From assembly GCA_037134895.1 (NCBI GenBank), contig JBAXLI010000012.1, forward strand, positions 1 through 64,000: a DNA stretch of 64,000 bases, given 5' to 3'. Positions within the stretch are counted from its first letter, which is position 1; each line of letters starts with the position of its first letter. Shown here one piece after another: positions 41,789-49,063 of this stretch. This stretch comes from CAIRDP01 sp037134895. Its GTDB lineage: Bacteria; Bacteroidota; Bacteroidia; Bacteroidales; FEN-979. The notes under the pieces are model-generated. The model was not told the DNA's origin. It did no database searches and saw nothing but the letters and a program-made list of their open reading frames with translations. The position numbers and the translations under genes are program-made.

Positions 41789-41796
41789 CAAAGGTA
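41789..41796 (-). promoter_or_regulatory. -7 box of the rnpB promoter
   Basis: Minus-strand TACCTTTG ends 4 nt before the first paired base of RNase P RNA, the expected distance to the transcription start. No TTG at 19 nt. Confidence 0.6.
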
Positions 41797-41818
41797 CAAA
41801 TAATCGGGATATTCTGTC

Positions 41819-41826
41819 TACCTTTG
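41819..41826 (+). promoter_or_regulatory. Candidate -7 box for the MATE gene
   Basis: TACCTTTG, identical to the rnpB box but on the opposite strand 22 bp away, giving divergent promoters. It ends 22 nt before the TTG start at 41849. Confidence 0.5.
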
Positions 41827-41848
41827 CATCCCCCTAACCAAGCTCCCC

Positions 41849-43213
41849 TTGAAAGATTTCAGCACCGGAAATGAAGGCAGGCTCATTTGGAAATTTGCCA
41901 TTCCGATGCTTCTGGGCAATGTGTTCCAGCAATTTTACAACCTGATCGACAGCATGATCGTGGGCAAGTTCATCGGAAAAGAAGCTCTTGCTGCAGTTGG
42001 GACGTCAATGCCGATAACATTTTTGCTTATCGCATTCTTTATCGGCATCACCATGGGTTTTACGATTATCGTGTCCCAGTATTTCGGTGCGAAGGACCTG
42101 GTAAGGGTGAAAAAAGCCATCAATACATTATATATATTTATTTTCTTTGCGTCCCTGCTGATGAGCGTCATCGGCATTATGCTTTCCGAATGGATCTTCC
42201 GCCTGATCGGCATGGATGAAGCAATCATACCGCAGGCAAAGATTTTCCTTGACATTTTCATGGCCGGACTGATCTTTCTTTTCGGTTTTAACGGTACAAG
42301 TGCGATTCTTCGCGGGCTGGGGGATTCCAAAACTCCTCTTTATTTTCTCATAGGATCGGTAATCCTCAATATCATTCTCGATATCATTTTCGTACCTGTG
42401 CTCGGCTGGGGTGTATGGAGCGTTGCAGTTGCAACGGTCATTTCAGAAGGTACCGCATTTATCGCACTGATTATCTACCTGAACCGTTATGATAAAATAC
42501 TCAACTTTTCATTTGCAGAACTCAGGTTTGATACTGAGATTTTCTGGAAGGGGATCAAAATCGGCTTTCCAACCGGGCTTCAGCAGACTTTCGTTGCCGT
42601 GGGGATGGTTGCATTATATGGCATTGTGAATAAATTCGGGGTTGATGCCAATGCAGCATACAGCGCCGCAGGCCGTATCGACAACTTCGCTGCCATGCCC
42701 GCCATGAGCTTTTCAATGGCGCTAAGCACTTTCGTCGGACAGAACCTCGGAGCCAATAAGCCAGAAAGGATAATAAGCGGGTTGAGAGCCACATTTGTGA
42801 TGACCGCCATGATATCCCTTGCAGTCTCATTCGTCACCGTGATCTTCGGCAAATTCCTTATGCGCCTGTTTACCAACGATCCGATGGTCATCGAGCTTGG
42901 CAGGGGATACCTGGTTGTCATAGGCTCGTTTTACGTGCTCTTTTCAACCATGTTCATTTTCAACGGGGTATTGAGGGGTGCGGGCGACACACTGATCCCC
43001 ATGTTCATCACACTCTTCGCTCTCTGGCTGATCAGGATCCCTGTTGCATATTTCCTCTCATCCTACCCATCGATCGGAATTTACGGAGTATACTGGTCCA
43101 TACCGGCAGGCTGGTTCTTTGGCGCCCTGCTTTCGTTCATTTACTTCCTGACGGGTCGTTGGAAAAAGAAAGCGGTGGTGAAGTATGCATTGGATGGGAA
43201 AAGAATCGATTGA
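41849..43213 (+). CDS. MATE-family efflux transporter, TTG start
   Basis: 454 residues with 12 hydrophobic segments. GRLIWKFAIPMLLGNVFQQFYNLIDSMIVGKFIGKEALAAVG is the typical N-lobe start of the DinF/NorM-like MATE exporters, with the second repeat from about residue 240 (GFPTGLQQTFVAVGMVALYG). The start is TTG at 41849; the next in-frame Met would remove part of the first helix. MATE proteins export organic cations or drugs, or sometimes peptidoglycan precursors, using H+ or Na+; the substrate is unknown. Confidence 0.92.
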   Translation: MKDFSTGNEGRLIWKFAIPMLLGNVFQQFYNLIDSMIVGKFIGKEALAAVGTSMPITFLLIAFFIGITMGFTIIVSQYFGAKDLVRVKKAINTLYIFIFFASLLMSVIGIMLSEWIFRLIGMDEAIIPQAKIFLDIFMAGLIFLFGFNGTSAILRGLGDSKTPLYFLIGSVILNIILDIIFVPVLGWGVWSVAVATVISEGTAFIALIIYLNRYDKILNFSFAELRFDTEIFWKGIKIGFPTGLQQTFVAVGMVALYGIVNKFGVDANAAYSAAGRIDNFAAMPAMSFSMALSTFVGQNLGANKPERIISGLRATFVMTAMISLAVSFVTVIFGKFLMRLFTNDPMVIELGRGYLVVIGSFYVLFSTMFIFNGVLRGAGDTLIPMFITLFALWLIRIPVAYFLSSYPSIGIYGVYWSIPAGWFFGALLSFIYFLTGRWKKKAVVKYALDGKRID

Positions 43214-43219
43214 TTTACA

Positions 43220-43247
43220 AGTTACGAATTACGAGTTACGAATTATG
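43220..43247 (+). repeat. Heptamer array, left of the IS
   Basis: Four units AGTTACG, AATTACG, AGTTACG, AATTATG, 6 bp after the MATE stop. It ends one base before the left outer repeat of the insertion sequence. The array resumes at 44736 on the other side of the IS, so the IS appears to interrupt or abut one array. Confidence 0.85.
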
Positions 43248-43333
43248 AGTGTTCAAAACCTTTAAGAAACATATTTTATTAATACCATACATCGTTCTTT
43301 GACATTTTGAAAATTAGGGTTACGAACTTTCCT

Positions 43334-44512
43334 TTACCAAAAAGCCGTATTTGGATCACCTCCGCTGCGTTCGATCATCAGATCATCAATGATATCGCCC
43401 AGTTCCATTGCAAATCGCCTTTTGGCGGTTTTGTAGCCAAATCCGTTGATGCGTTTATAGATCAGGATTAGCATGGCAAGGATCAGGGTCATGTACAAGA
43501 GTATTTTGATTCCATTTACATTTACGCTTATGAAGTGGGAGAAATTTAGCTCTTGCTTGATAAACCGGAAGAAGACTTCAATGTCCCACCGTTTTTTATA
43601 TATCAGGATGATCTCTTCACAAGTCAGGTCGAATCTATTGGACAAAAACCAATAGGGTGTGCCTTTTTCGTTTTGAGTTTGAATTAAGCGAAAAGGATGT
43701 TCAACCACATTTGGCCCGGTTTTATATAGGTAAACACACTGATCTTTCAGGACAGTTAAGTTTCTCACGACAAGTTTCGCGGGGAGAGTCAAGTCCATTA
43801 CAGCGACATGCCTGGCTCCTACATGTAATCTGGTAACAAATGAACAATCCTTTTGATCCAAATCGCAGAATGTGTCGCGAGTTGAAACACCCCGGTCAAA
43901 AACAAATACGTTGTCTTGACTTTTGTCAAGTACCTTTAGGATCGCTTTGGGTATCGTCAAATTCTCACTAATGAAACTTTGCTGAGTAAAAACCTCAACA
44001 CTACTAGGAAACATGTTGGTCAGACTGATCGTATACTTGATCTGTTTTTTGCCATCTTTCTTGCGGCCAACATTAATGCCTTGTTCCAGCTTGTTTGCTG
44101 TTTGACAGACCATCGTTGAATCAACTCGGGTTATCTTATACTTAAGAGAAAGTAAAGGTTCATCGTATAAATGACTGCATTGCTCATAGATCGATTCATA
44201 AGCCTGCTCGAAAAAACTAACATTCATTGTTGCCAGTCTTGCTGAAAGAGAATTGAACTTGGCAGACTTGGTCGTACCTGGCATCTTGAATAAGGCTTTA
44301 AACTTTCTTGAGTTGTAGAAGTCCTGCAAGGACCTTAAACCAACCCGTTCACCATCAAGCAGGCCATAGAGCAATAAGTTGAAAACGTTACGGCCATAAA
44401 GCTTTTTGACTTGATAATCAACTTTCGTTTCAGCAGCTAAATCGAGCAAAAGTTCCTCGGGGATCAGTTTGAGTAGATCACTAACACCGATGCCATCTTC
44501 TTTGAACTTCAA
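43334..44512 (-). CDS. IS4-family DDE transposase
   Basis: A full-length, uninterrupted 392-residue protein. An N-terminal DUF4372-like region (VSDLLKLIPEELLLDLAAETKVDY) precedes the DDE domain: the first Asp in ITRVDSTMVCQ, the second in VFVFDRGVSTRDTF, and the catalytic Glu in YKKRWDIEVFFRFIKQEL. That segment fits the IS4 signature Y-(2)-R-(3)-E-(6)-K exactly. The product appears intact, so the element may be active. A -7-like TATCTTTG at 44532-44539 fits its promoter. Confidence 0.94.
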   Translation of the reverse strand: MKFKEDGIGVSDLLKLIPEELLLDLAAETKVDYQVKKLYGRNVFNLLLYGLLDGERVGLRSLQDFYNSRKFKALFKMPGTTKSAKFNSLSARLATMNVSFFEQAYESIYEQCSHLYDEPLLSLKYKITRVDSTMVCQTANKLEQGINVGRKKDGKKQIKYTISLTNMFPSSVEVFTQQSFISENLTIPKAILKVLDKSQDNVFVFDRGVSTRDTFCDLDQKDCSFVTRLHVGARHVAVMDLTLPAKLVVRNLTVLKDQCVYLYKTGPNVVEHPFRLIQTQNEKGTPYWFLSNRFDLTCEEIILIYKKRWDIEVFFRFIKQELNFSHFISVNVNGIKILLYMTLILAMLILIYKRINGFGYKTAKRRFAMELGDIIDDLMIERSGGDPNTAFW

Positions 44513-44531
44513 GAATATTGATTTACCGCTT

Positions 44532-44539
44532 CAAAGATA
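44532..44539 (-). promoter_or_regulatory. Candidate -7 box for the transposase gene
   Basis: Minus-strand TATCTTTG, 19 nt before the ATG at 44512, inside the IS. Confidence 0.45.
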
Positions 44540-44735
44540 AGGCGACCAGAGAGGTAATCATCAGAAAATCAACATATTTTACTAACAAAAATAAATTCAA
44601 ATTGTTGATATCCAGATTTTTACGAAAAACACATCAATTTGACTGTTAATATCCGTCATAATAATGTTAACAACCCTTAAATTTTCAAAATGTCAAAGAA
44701 CGTTTATACTTTTAATTAATGTTTTGAACACGACT

Positions 44736-44847
44736 AGTTACGAATTACGAATTACGAGTTACGAATTACGAATTACGAGTTACGAATTACCAATAACCAA
44801 CAGCCAATCACCAATCACCAATCCCTAATCCCTAATCCCTAATCCCT
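44736..44847 (+). repeat. 16-unit heptamer array with changing units
   Basis: Sixteen 7-bp units without a phase slip: AGTTACG, AATTACG x2, AGTTACG, AATTACG x2, AGTTACG, AATTACC, AATAACC, AACAGCC, AATCACC x2, AATCCCT x4. The unit changes in small steps along the array. Its last units form the 3' end of the glycosyltransferase gene, giving its final residues and stop codon. Confidence 0.95.
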
Positions 44848-46144
44848 GTGTCACCCGGTCAAGCAGTGCCGCCAGCTTCCGTGTAAGTTCAGGTCTTGAA
44901 AACTGTTCAATGTTGAGGCTTTGGGAGTTGAGATTTCCGCATACATAATCTTTATAAAGACTGCGGATGTTGTTCTTCATTGCAATGGCATCCCCGAAGC
45001 CGGCAAGGAGCCCCGCATGGGTTTCAGACAGGATGGCCGCGGCATCCCCGTCGGCCGGACCAAGGCAAAGGATAGGACGTTTTGCCGCGAGGTATTCGAA
45101 AAACTTCCCGGTCAGTATCATTTTTGCATTCGGGGTGTTGTTGATGATCAGCAGCAGCACGGCCGATTCCTGCTGGCATCTCACCACCTCGTCATGGGGC
45201 ATGTAATCGATCTTCCGCAGAAAACCTTCCAGCCCGTATTCTTTGATCGATTCCATGACTTTATAATCGACCTTGCCTACCAGTTTAATTTCAAGGTCCC
45301 CGGCGAATTTACTGTCTCCGGCAATGAGTTCCTTTAAGGCAATCCAAAGGGTTTCGGGATTGCGTGTACTTACAAGTGTTCCGATATGTGCGATGGAGAA
45401 TTTTTTATCTGGTGTTGGCGGATGGCTGATGTCGGTATCCCCGGGATCGTACCCGTTGGTTATAACTTCATACTTTCTCTCGTAGATCCTGCGGCAGTCT
45501 TCGGCCATTGAACGGCTGATCACAGTGACCTCGCCGGCCCTGCTTAAAACCTGTTTTTCAAGTTTACGGTGAAGTGCATCAGCTTTTTTCGTGAGTTTAA
45601 GGTCCTTGTAAAAGTCTATGTTAGTCCATGGATCCCTCAGGTCGGCTAACCAGGGAAGCTTCATCCTCCTGCAGACCTCCATTGCGATGAGGTGCATGCT
45701 GTGGGGCGGACCGGTTGAGACGACTGCGCTAACAGGATTCTTTTCAAGATATGCGGTAAGGAATTTTACTGAAGGTTTGATCCAGAATTTCCTGGCGTCG
45801 GGGATGAAAAAATTTCCACGGATCCAGACCGAGAAATTCTCGAGCAGGGAATTTTTTTTCTTTTCGGAGAGAAAAGCGGCATTGATTTTTTCACCCTTCT
45901 TTTGCCCGAGCAGCTTTTTATAAGCTTCATAAGGTTCCCATATGGGCTGTTTGACCACTTCCAGGCCCTTGGGAACATCTTTTTCCAGTGAATGGTCTGT
46001 TTCGGGATACTCGGGGTTTTCTGGGGTGTATATCACCGGCTCCCATCCATAATTGCGGAGGTATTTGACAAATTTAAGCCAGCGCTGAACGCCGGCTCCC
46101 CCGCTTGGAGGCCAGTAATAGGTTATAATCAGGACACGTTTCAT
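44825..46144 (-). CDS. Glycosyltransferase, GT4-like, with repeat-encoded C-terminus
   Basis: 439 residues. The N-terminal domain begins VLIITYYWPPSGGAGVQRWLKFVKYLRNYGWEPVIYTP, typical of GT-B enzymes, with STGPPHSMHLIAM and LPWLADLRDPWTN. The donor-binding domain has IAHIGTLVSTRNPETLWIAL and GKFFEYLAAKRPILCLGPADGDAAAIL, holding the late Glu of the GT4 EX7E region. Sugar and acceptor are unknown. The last six residues GLGIRD and the TAG stop are read from 7-bp repeats. The start overlaps the YfhO gene by 4 nt, so the two are coupled. Confidence 0.9.
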   Translation of the reverse strand: MKRVLIITYYWPPSGGAGVQRWLKFVKYLRNYGWEPVIYTPENPEYPETDHSLEKDVPKGLEVVKQPIWEPYEAYKKLLGQKKGEKINAAFLSEKKKNSLLENFSVWIRGNFFIPDARKFWIKPSVKFLTAYLEKNPVSAVVSTGPPHSMHLIAMEVCRRMKLPWLADLRDPWTNIDFYKDLKLTKKADALHRKLEKQVLSRAGEVTVISRSMAEDCRRIYERKYEVITNGYDPGDTDISHPPTPDKKFSIAHIGTLVSTRNPETLWIALKELIAGDSKFAGDLEIKLVGKVDYKVMESIKEYGLEGFLRKIDYMPHDEVVRCQQESAVLLLIINNTPNAKMILTGKFFEYLAAKRPILCLGPADGDAAAILSETHAGLLAGFGDAIAMKNNIRSLYKDYVCGNLNSQSLNIEQFSRPELTRKLAALLDRVTQGLGIRD

Positions 46145-48732
46145 GCCTTGGTGGCAAACAGGTCTTTGAAGCCAACTGCAATACCAGCCAGGACTATCAG
46201 GATAAGCACGACCGAAGATATCATGCTGACCTTTTCACCAATGTAATACGCCCTGGGCTCGAATTTGAATTCCACTGTATGTTCACCTGCAGGCAACATC
46301 ATTGCCCTGAGTACATAGTTGGCCCGGAAATGCGGGGTGAGAGTCCCGTCAACATAAGCATTCCAGCCCTTGGGGTAATATATCTCTGAGAAGACGGCCA
46401 ATCCGGCATTTTTAGATTTGAAGCTGTACTTCAGGTCGTTAGGCTGGTACTGGGTAAGCCTGATATAATCAAGAGTGTCTTTACCTCCTGTCCAGGATCC
46501 GATCTCAGCATTGAATTTCTTGTCAACCACGGCTGTTTGTGAAGGATTAAAACCATTGAGGGCAGCAAGTTCCTGGTCAGCATTATCGACAATCTTGTAT
46601 TCGCTCACAAACCATGCGTTGCCCAGGGCATTAGGATTCTGCTGTGCCATAGGTTGCTTGTTCTCGTCGGGGACGATCACATAGCGGGTGTTAAGCATAT
46701 TCCAGACGGCCATGTTCTGTTTTTCGATATGGTTGTCATACAGTTCCTGGTAGCGTCTGAGTTTTGCACCATGATATCCGCCAAGAGATTTATGGAAGTA
46801 AGAAGTGCTGGCATCGCTCATTGGATTCAGGGTCAGGTTAAGCACCCTGTAATCCGGATCTTTATCGGCAAGGATCTGCTGATCGGCAGGTGTGGGTTCA
46901 AACGGTGTGTCGACCCTGGATTTGGAGGTAAAGCTTTCGTTATTCAGGTATCTTTTAGCGACTGTGAACATATCACCCAGGATGAATACAATAAGCCCAA
47001 TGTAAGCATATTCCTTTTTCAGTTTTTTATTGATGACAAGCCACAAAGTGCCTGCTGTAAGTGTTATATAGATAAAGGAGCGGAAGGCATCGGCCCTGCA
47101 AACCGCCTTGCGGTCGTCCCTTATAGCCTGCATCAGCCAGTCGGGGAAGGATTTGGCCAGGCTTGCATCCTGCCCGCTTGTGAAGTTGAGGAACATATCA
47201 GGCACAAGGGCAAACACCAGTGTTAACCCGCCTGCTATTCCAAAGGCAACATATAATCCGCGGCTCAGCTGTTCTTTGCTCAGCATCCCGTCAAAAACGA
47301 CTTTTATTGCGAGGAACCCAAGCAAGGGCATTGTCAGTTCGGCCATGACAAGGATCATTGTAACCGCCCTGAATTTGTTATATCCTGGAAAATGATCAAG
47401 GAACCAGTTGGTGAGCGGCATATAGTTATGCCCCCAGGCGAGCATGATCGAGAGGATGGTCGCAAAAAGCAGCCACCACTTGAGAGGGCCCTTAACGATG
47501 ATCAGTCCGAGGAAGAAGAGGAAAACCACGATGGCTCCTACGTAAACAGGGGAGGTCCAGGGTTGTCCGCCCCAGTAAAGCATGCCGGGCTGAGTCGCGA
47601 AGGACCTGATGTTTTCTTCAGGAATGCTGTTTGTGCGTAATGCTTTTGCAACATTTGAATTCATTCCGGGGGAATCATTTGACGAACCTCCATAGAAGTC
47701 GGCGATCAGCAGGGTCATGGTTTCACCTATTCCGTAACTCCATTGTGTTGCATAGGATTTGTCGAGGCCCGAGGTACGGTTTGACTTCATGCTCGTCAGT
47801 TCCGACTTGCCCCTGATGGTGTAATTTCCATACTCGTAGGTTACCCATAGGAGGGTGAGATTGGTGAGGACTGCAAACACCAGGGCAATCAGAAGAACGC
47901 CAGCAGAGGAAAGGAATGGGATCAGGGTTTTGGAATGAAAATTTCTGAAGAAGAGGGCAGTACCTGATTTCAGAAGCAGGATAGGGATGATGATGAAACT
48001 GAAAATAAACCAGAAAATGAAGTTTTTCTTCATGGTTTCCTGGTATTTCAATCCCAGGTCTTTATATGCTTCACGTGCAGCAGCTGCCACCCCGCTGGCA
48101 TACAGCAGTTCGACCAGTCCGAGGATCACGGCCGAGAGGCCCAGGTAATAGGTTATCTGAAGGTGGTTCTGTTTGACTTCGAGTGAGAGTGCGATGGAGG
48201 TAAGAATAAATCCCCAGAGATATTGCCTCCTGAAAGCGAGAATCATTCCTGCAAGTACCGGGGCCATATAGCCAATTGCATGGGCCTGCGAATTATGCCC
48301 CGCTTCAATGATGATCATGAAATAGGATGAGAAGGCGTAAGCGATGGCTCCTGCCACTGAGAGCCATGGGTTCAGCCCGAGGACCAGCAGCAGTATGAAA
48401 AACCCAAGAAAATAGAGGAAAACCATGTTGGCAGGATGGGGGAGACCGAGAGTGAGGACTTTATCAACAAATTCTAAAAGATTACCTGAATATTTGGTTG
48501 ATATCTGGTAAGCAGGCATTCCCCCGAACATCGAATTGGTCCATAATGGTTCCTGACCGGTTTTTTCGCGATAGTCAACAATTTCCTTAGCCGCTCCCTT
48601 AAAGTGTATAATATCGCTCTGCAGTATCTGCTTTCCTTCGATCATCGGCGAAAGGAACGACATAGTGATCACGAGGAAGATGATTACTGCAACGAGGTAA
48701 GGCCAGGCCGATTTAAAGTTCAGGTTTTTCAT
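46141..48732 (-). CDS. YfhO-family polytopic membrane protein
   Basis: 863 residues from the ATG at 48732. A longer frame to 48762 begins with TTG inside a -7 box, so it is rejected. Many hydrophobic segments fill the first two thirds. LQSDIIHFKGAAKEIVDYREKTGQEPLWTNSMFGGMPAYQIS is the first extracytoplasmic loop found in YfhO proteins, which are proposed GT-C-type glycosyltransferases acting on lipoteichoic acid or other surface glycans. The C-terminal region (about 600-830) is soluble and beta-rich and precedes a last membrane segment. Upstream of a glycosyltransferase with a 4-nt overlap, so both probably act in surface glycan assembly. Confidence 0.88.
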   Translation of the reverse strand: MKNLNFKSAWPYLVAVIIFLVITMSFLSPMIEGKQILQSDIIHFKGAAKEIVDYREKTGQEPLWTNSMFGGMPAYQISTKYSGNLLEFVDKVLTLGLPHPANMVFLYFLGFFILLLVLGLNPWLSVAGAIAYAFSSYFMIIIEAGHNSQAHAIGYMAPVLAGMILAFRRQYLWGFILTSIALSLEVKQNHLQITYYLGLSAVILGLVELLYASGVAAAAREAYKDLGLKYQETMKKNFIFWFIFSFIIIPILLLKSGTALFFRNFHSKTLIPFLSSAGVLLIALVFAVLTNLTLLWVTYEYGNYTIRGKSELTSMKSNRTSGLDKSYATQWSYGIGETMTLLIADFYGGSSNDSPGMNSNVAKALRTNSIPEENIRSFATQPGMLYWGGQPWTSPVYVGAIVVFLFFLGLIIVKGPLKWWLLFATILSIMLAWGHNYMPLTNWFLDHFPGYNKFRAVTMILVMAELTMPLLGFLAIKVVFDGMLSKEQLSRGLYVAFGIAGGLTLVFALVPDMFLNFTSGQDASLAKSFPDWLMQAIRDDRKAVCRADAFRSFIYITLTAGTLWLVINKKLKKEYAYIGLIVFILGDMFTVAKRYLNNESFTSKSRVDTPFEPTPADQQILADKDPDYRVLNLTLNPMSDASTSYFHKSLGGYHGAKLRRYQELYDNHIEKQNMAVWNMLNTRYVIVPDENKQPMAQQNPNALGNAWFVSEYKIVDNADQELAALNGFNPSQTAVVDKKFNAEIGSWTGGKDTLDYIRLTQYQPNDLKYSFKSKNAGLAVFSEIYYPKGWNAYVDGTLTPHFRANYVLRAMMLPAGEHTVEFKFEPRAYYIGEKVSMISSVVLILIVLAGIAVGFKDLFATKA

Positions 48733-48759
48733 GGGTGGGATCTTAAACGAATTGAATGT

Positions 48760-48767
48760 CAAAAATA
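48760..48767 (-). promoter_or_regulatory. Candidate -7 box for the YfhO-glycosyltransferase operon
   Basis: Minus-strand TATTTTTG within the T-rich tail of the rpmH terminator; 27 nt before the ATG at 48732. Confidence 0.4.
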
Positions 48768-48800
48768 AAAAAAAGAAGATAATGGGAATTATCTTCTTTT
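48761..48800 (-). terminator. rpmH terminator
   Basis: A 13-bp stem (48771-48783 with 48788-48800, AAAAGAAGATAAT on one arm) with a 4-nt loop, followed on the minus strand by a T-run. It lies 46 bp after the rpmH stop. Confidence 0.85.
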
Positions 48801-48845
48801 AGTAACGCAATAACCGGGTTAACGGTATTTCCAAAACCTCGAAAG

Positions 48846-49007
48846 TTATTTCTTGTCGTTTTGTTCGTCAGAAACGGTCAGTTTTTTTCTGCCTGTTGCT
48901 CTTCTGTTTGCAAGAACCCTGCGCCCGTTTGCGGTGGACATTCTTTCGCGGAATCCATGCTTGTTCTTTCTTTTTGTGTTCGAAGGATGAAATGTTGGTG
49001 CTGCCAT
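48846..49007 (-). CDS. rpmH: 50S ribosomal protein L34
   Basis: A 53-residue protein. Read on the minus strand it begins MAAPTFHPSNTKRKNKHGFRE and continues RMSTANGRRVLANRRATGRKKLTVSD, matching L34, a basic protein of the large subunit. The short acidic tail DEQNDKK is an extension seen in several Bacteroidota L34s. In most bacteria rpmH is followed by rnpA (RNase P protein) and yidC; here the next gene encodes a YfhO protein after a terminator, so that neighbourhood is broken. A -7-like TAATTTTG lies at 49029-49036. Confidence 0.95.
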   Translation of the reverse strand: MAAPTFHPSNTKRKNKHGFRERMSTANGRRVLANRRATGRKKLTVSDEQNDKK

Positions 49008-49028
49008 TGTATTCTTATTTTAGGGCTG

Positions 49029-49036
49029 CAAAATTA
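49029..49036 (-). promoter_or_regulatory. Candidate -7 box for rpmH
   Basis: Minus-strand TAATTTTG, 21 nt before the ATG at 49007; no -33 match. Confidence 0.5.
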
Positions 49037-49063
49037 CGATTTTATTTTAATTCCCCAAGGAAA

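Larger units (their letters stand above)
43249..44731. mobile_element. IS4-family insertion sequence with boxA-like inverted repeats
   Basis: One transposase gene lies between inverted repeats. The inner pair is 43293-43321 and 44672-44702 (sharing CGTTCTTTGACATTTTGAAAATT then AGGGTT). An outer pair GTGTTCAAAAC is at 43249-43259 and, inverted, 44721-44731. I cannot tell which pair is the true tip; the element is 1410 or 1483 bp. No target duplication was found, perhaps hidden by the flanking 7-bp repeats. Confidence 0.8.

Noticed and set aside
43293..43321. rRNA operon remnant because of the boxA-like sequence
   Set aside because: No 16S, 23S or tRNA sequence nearby; the motif is part of the IS inverted repeat.
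44736..44847. CRISPR-like array
   Set aside because: Units are 7 bp with no spacers, no leader and no cas genes.
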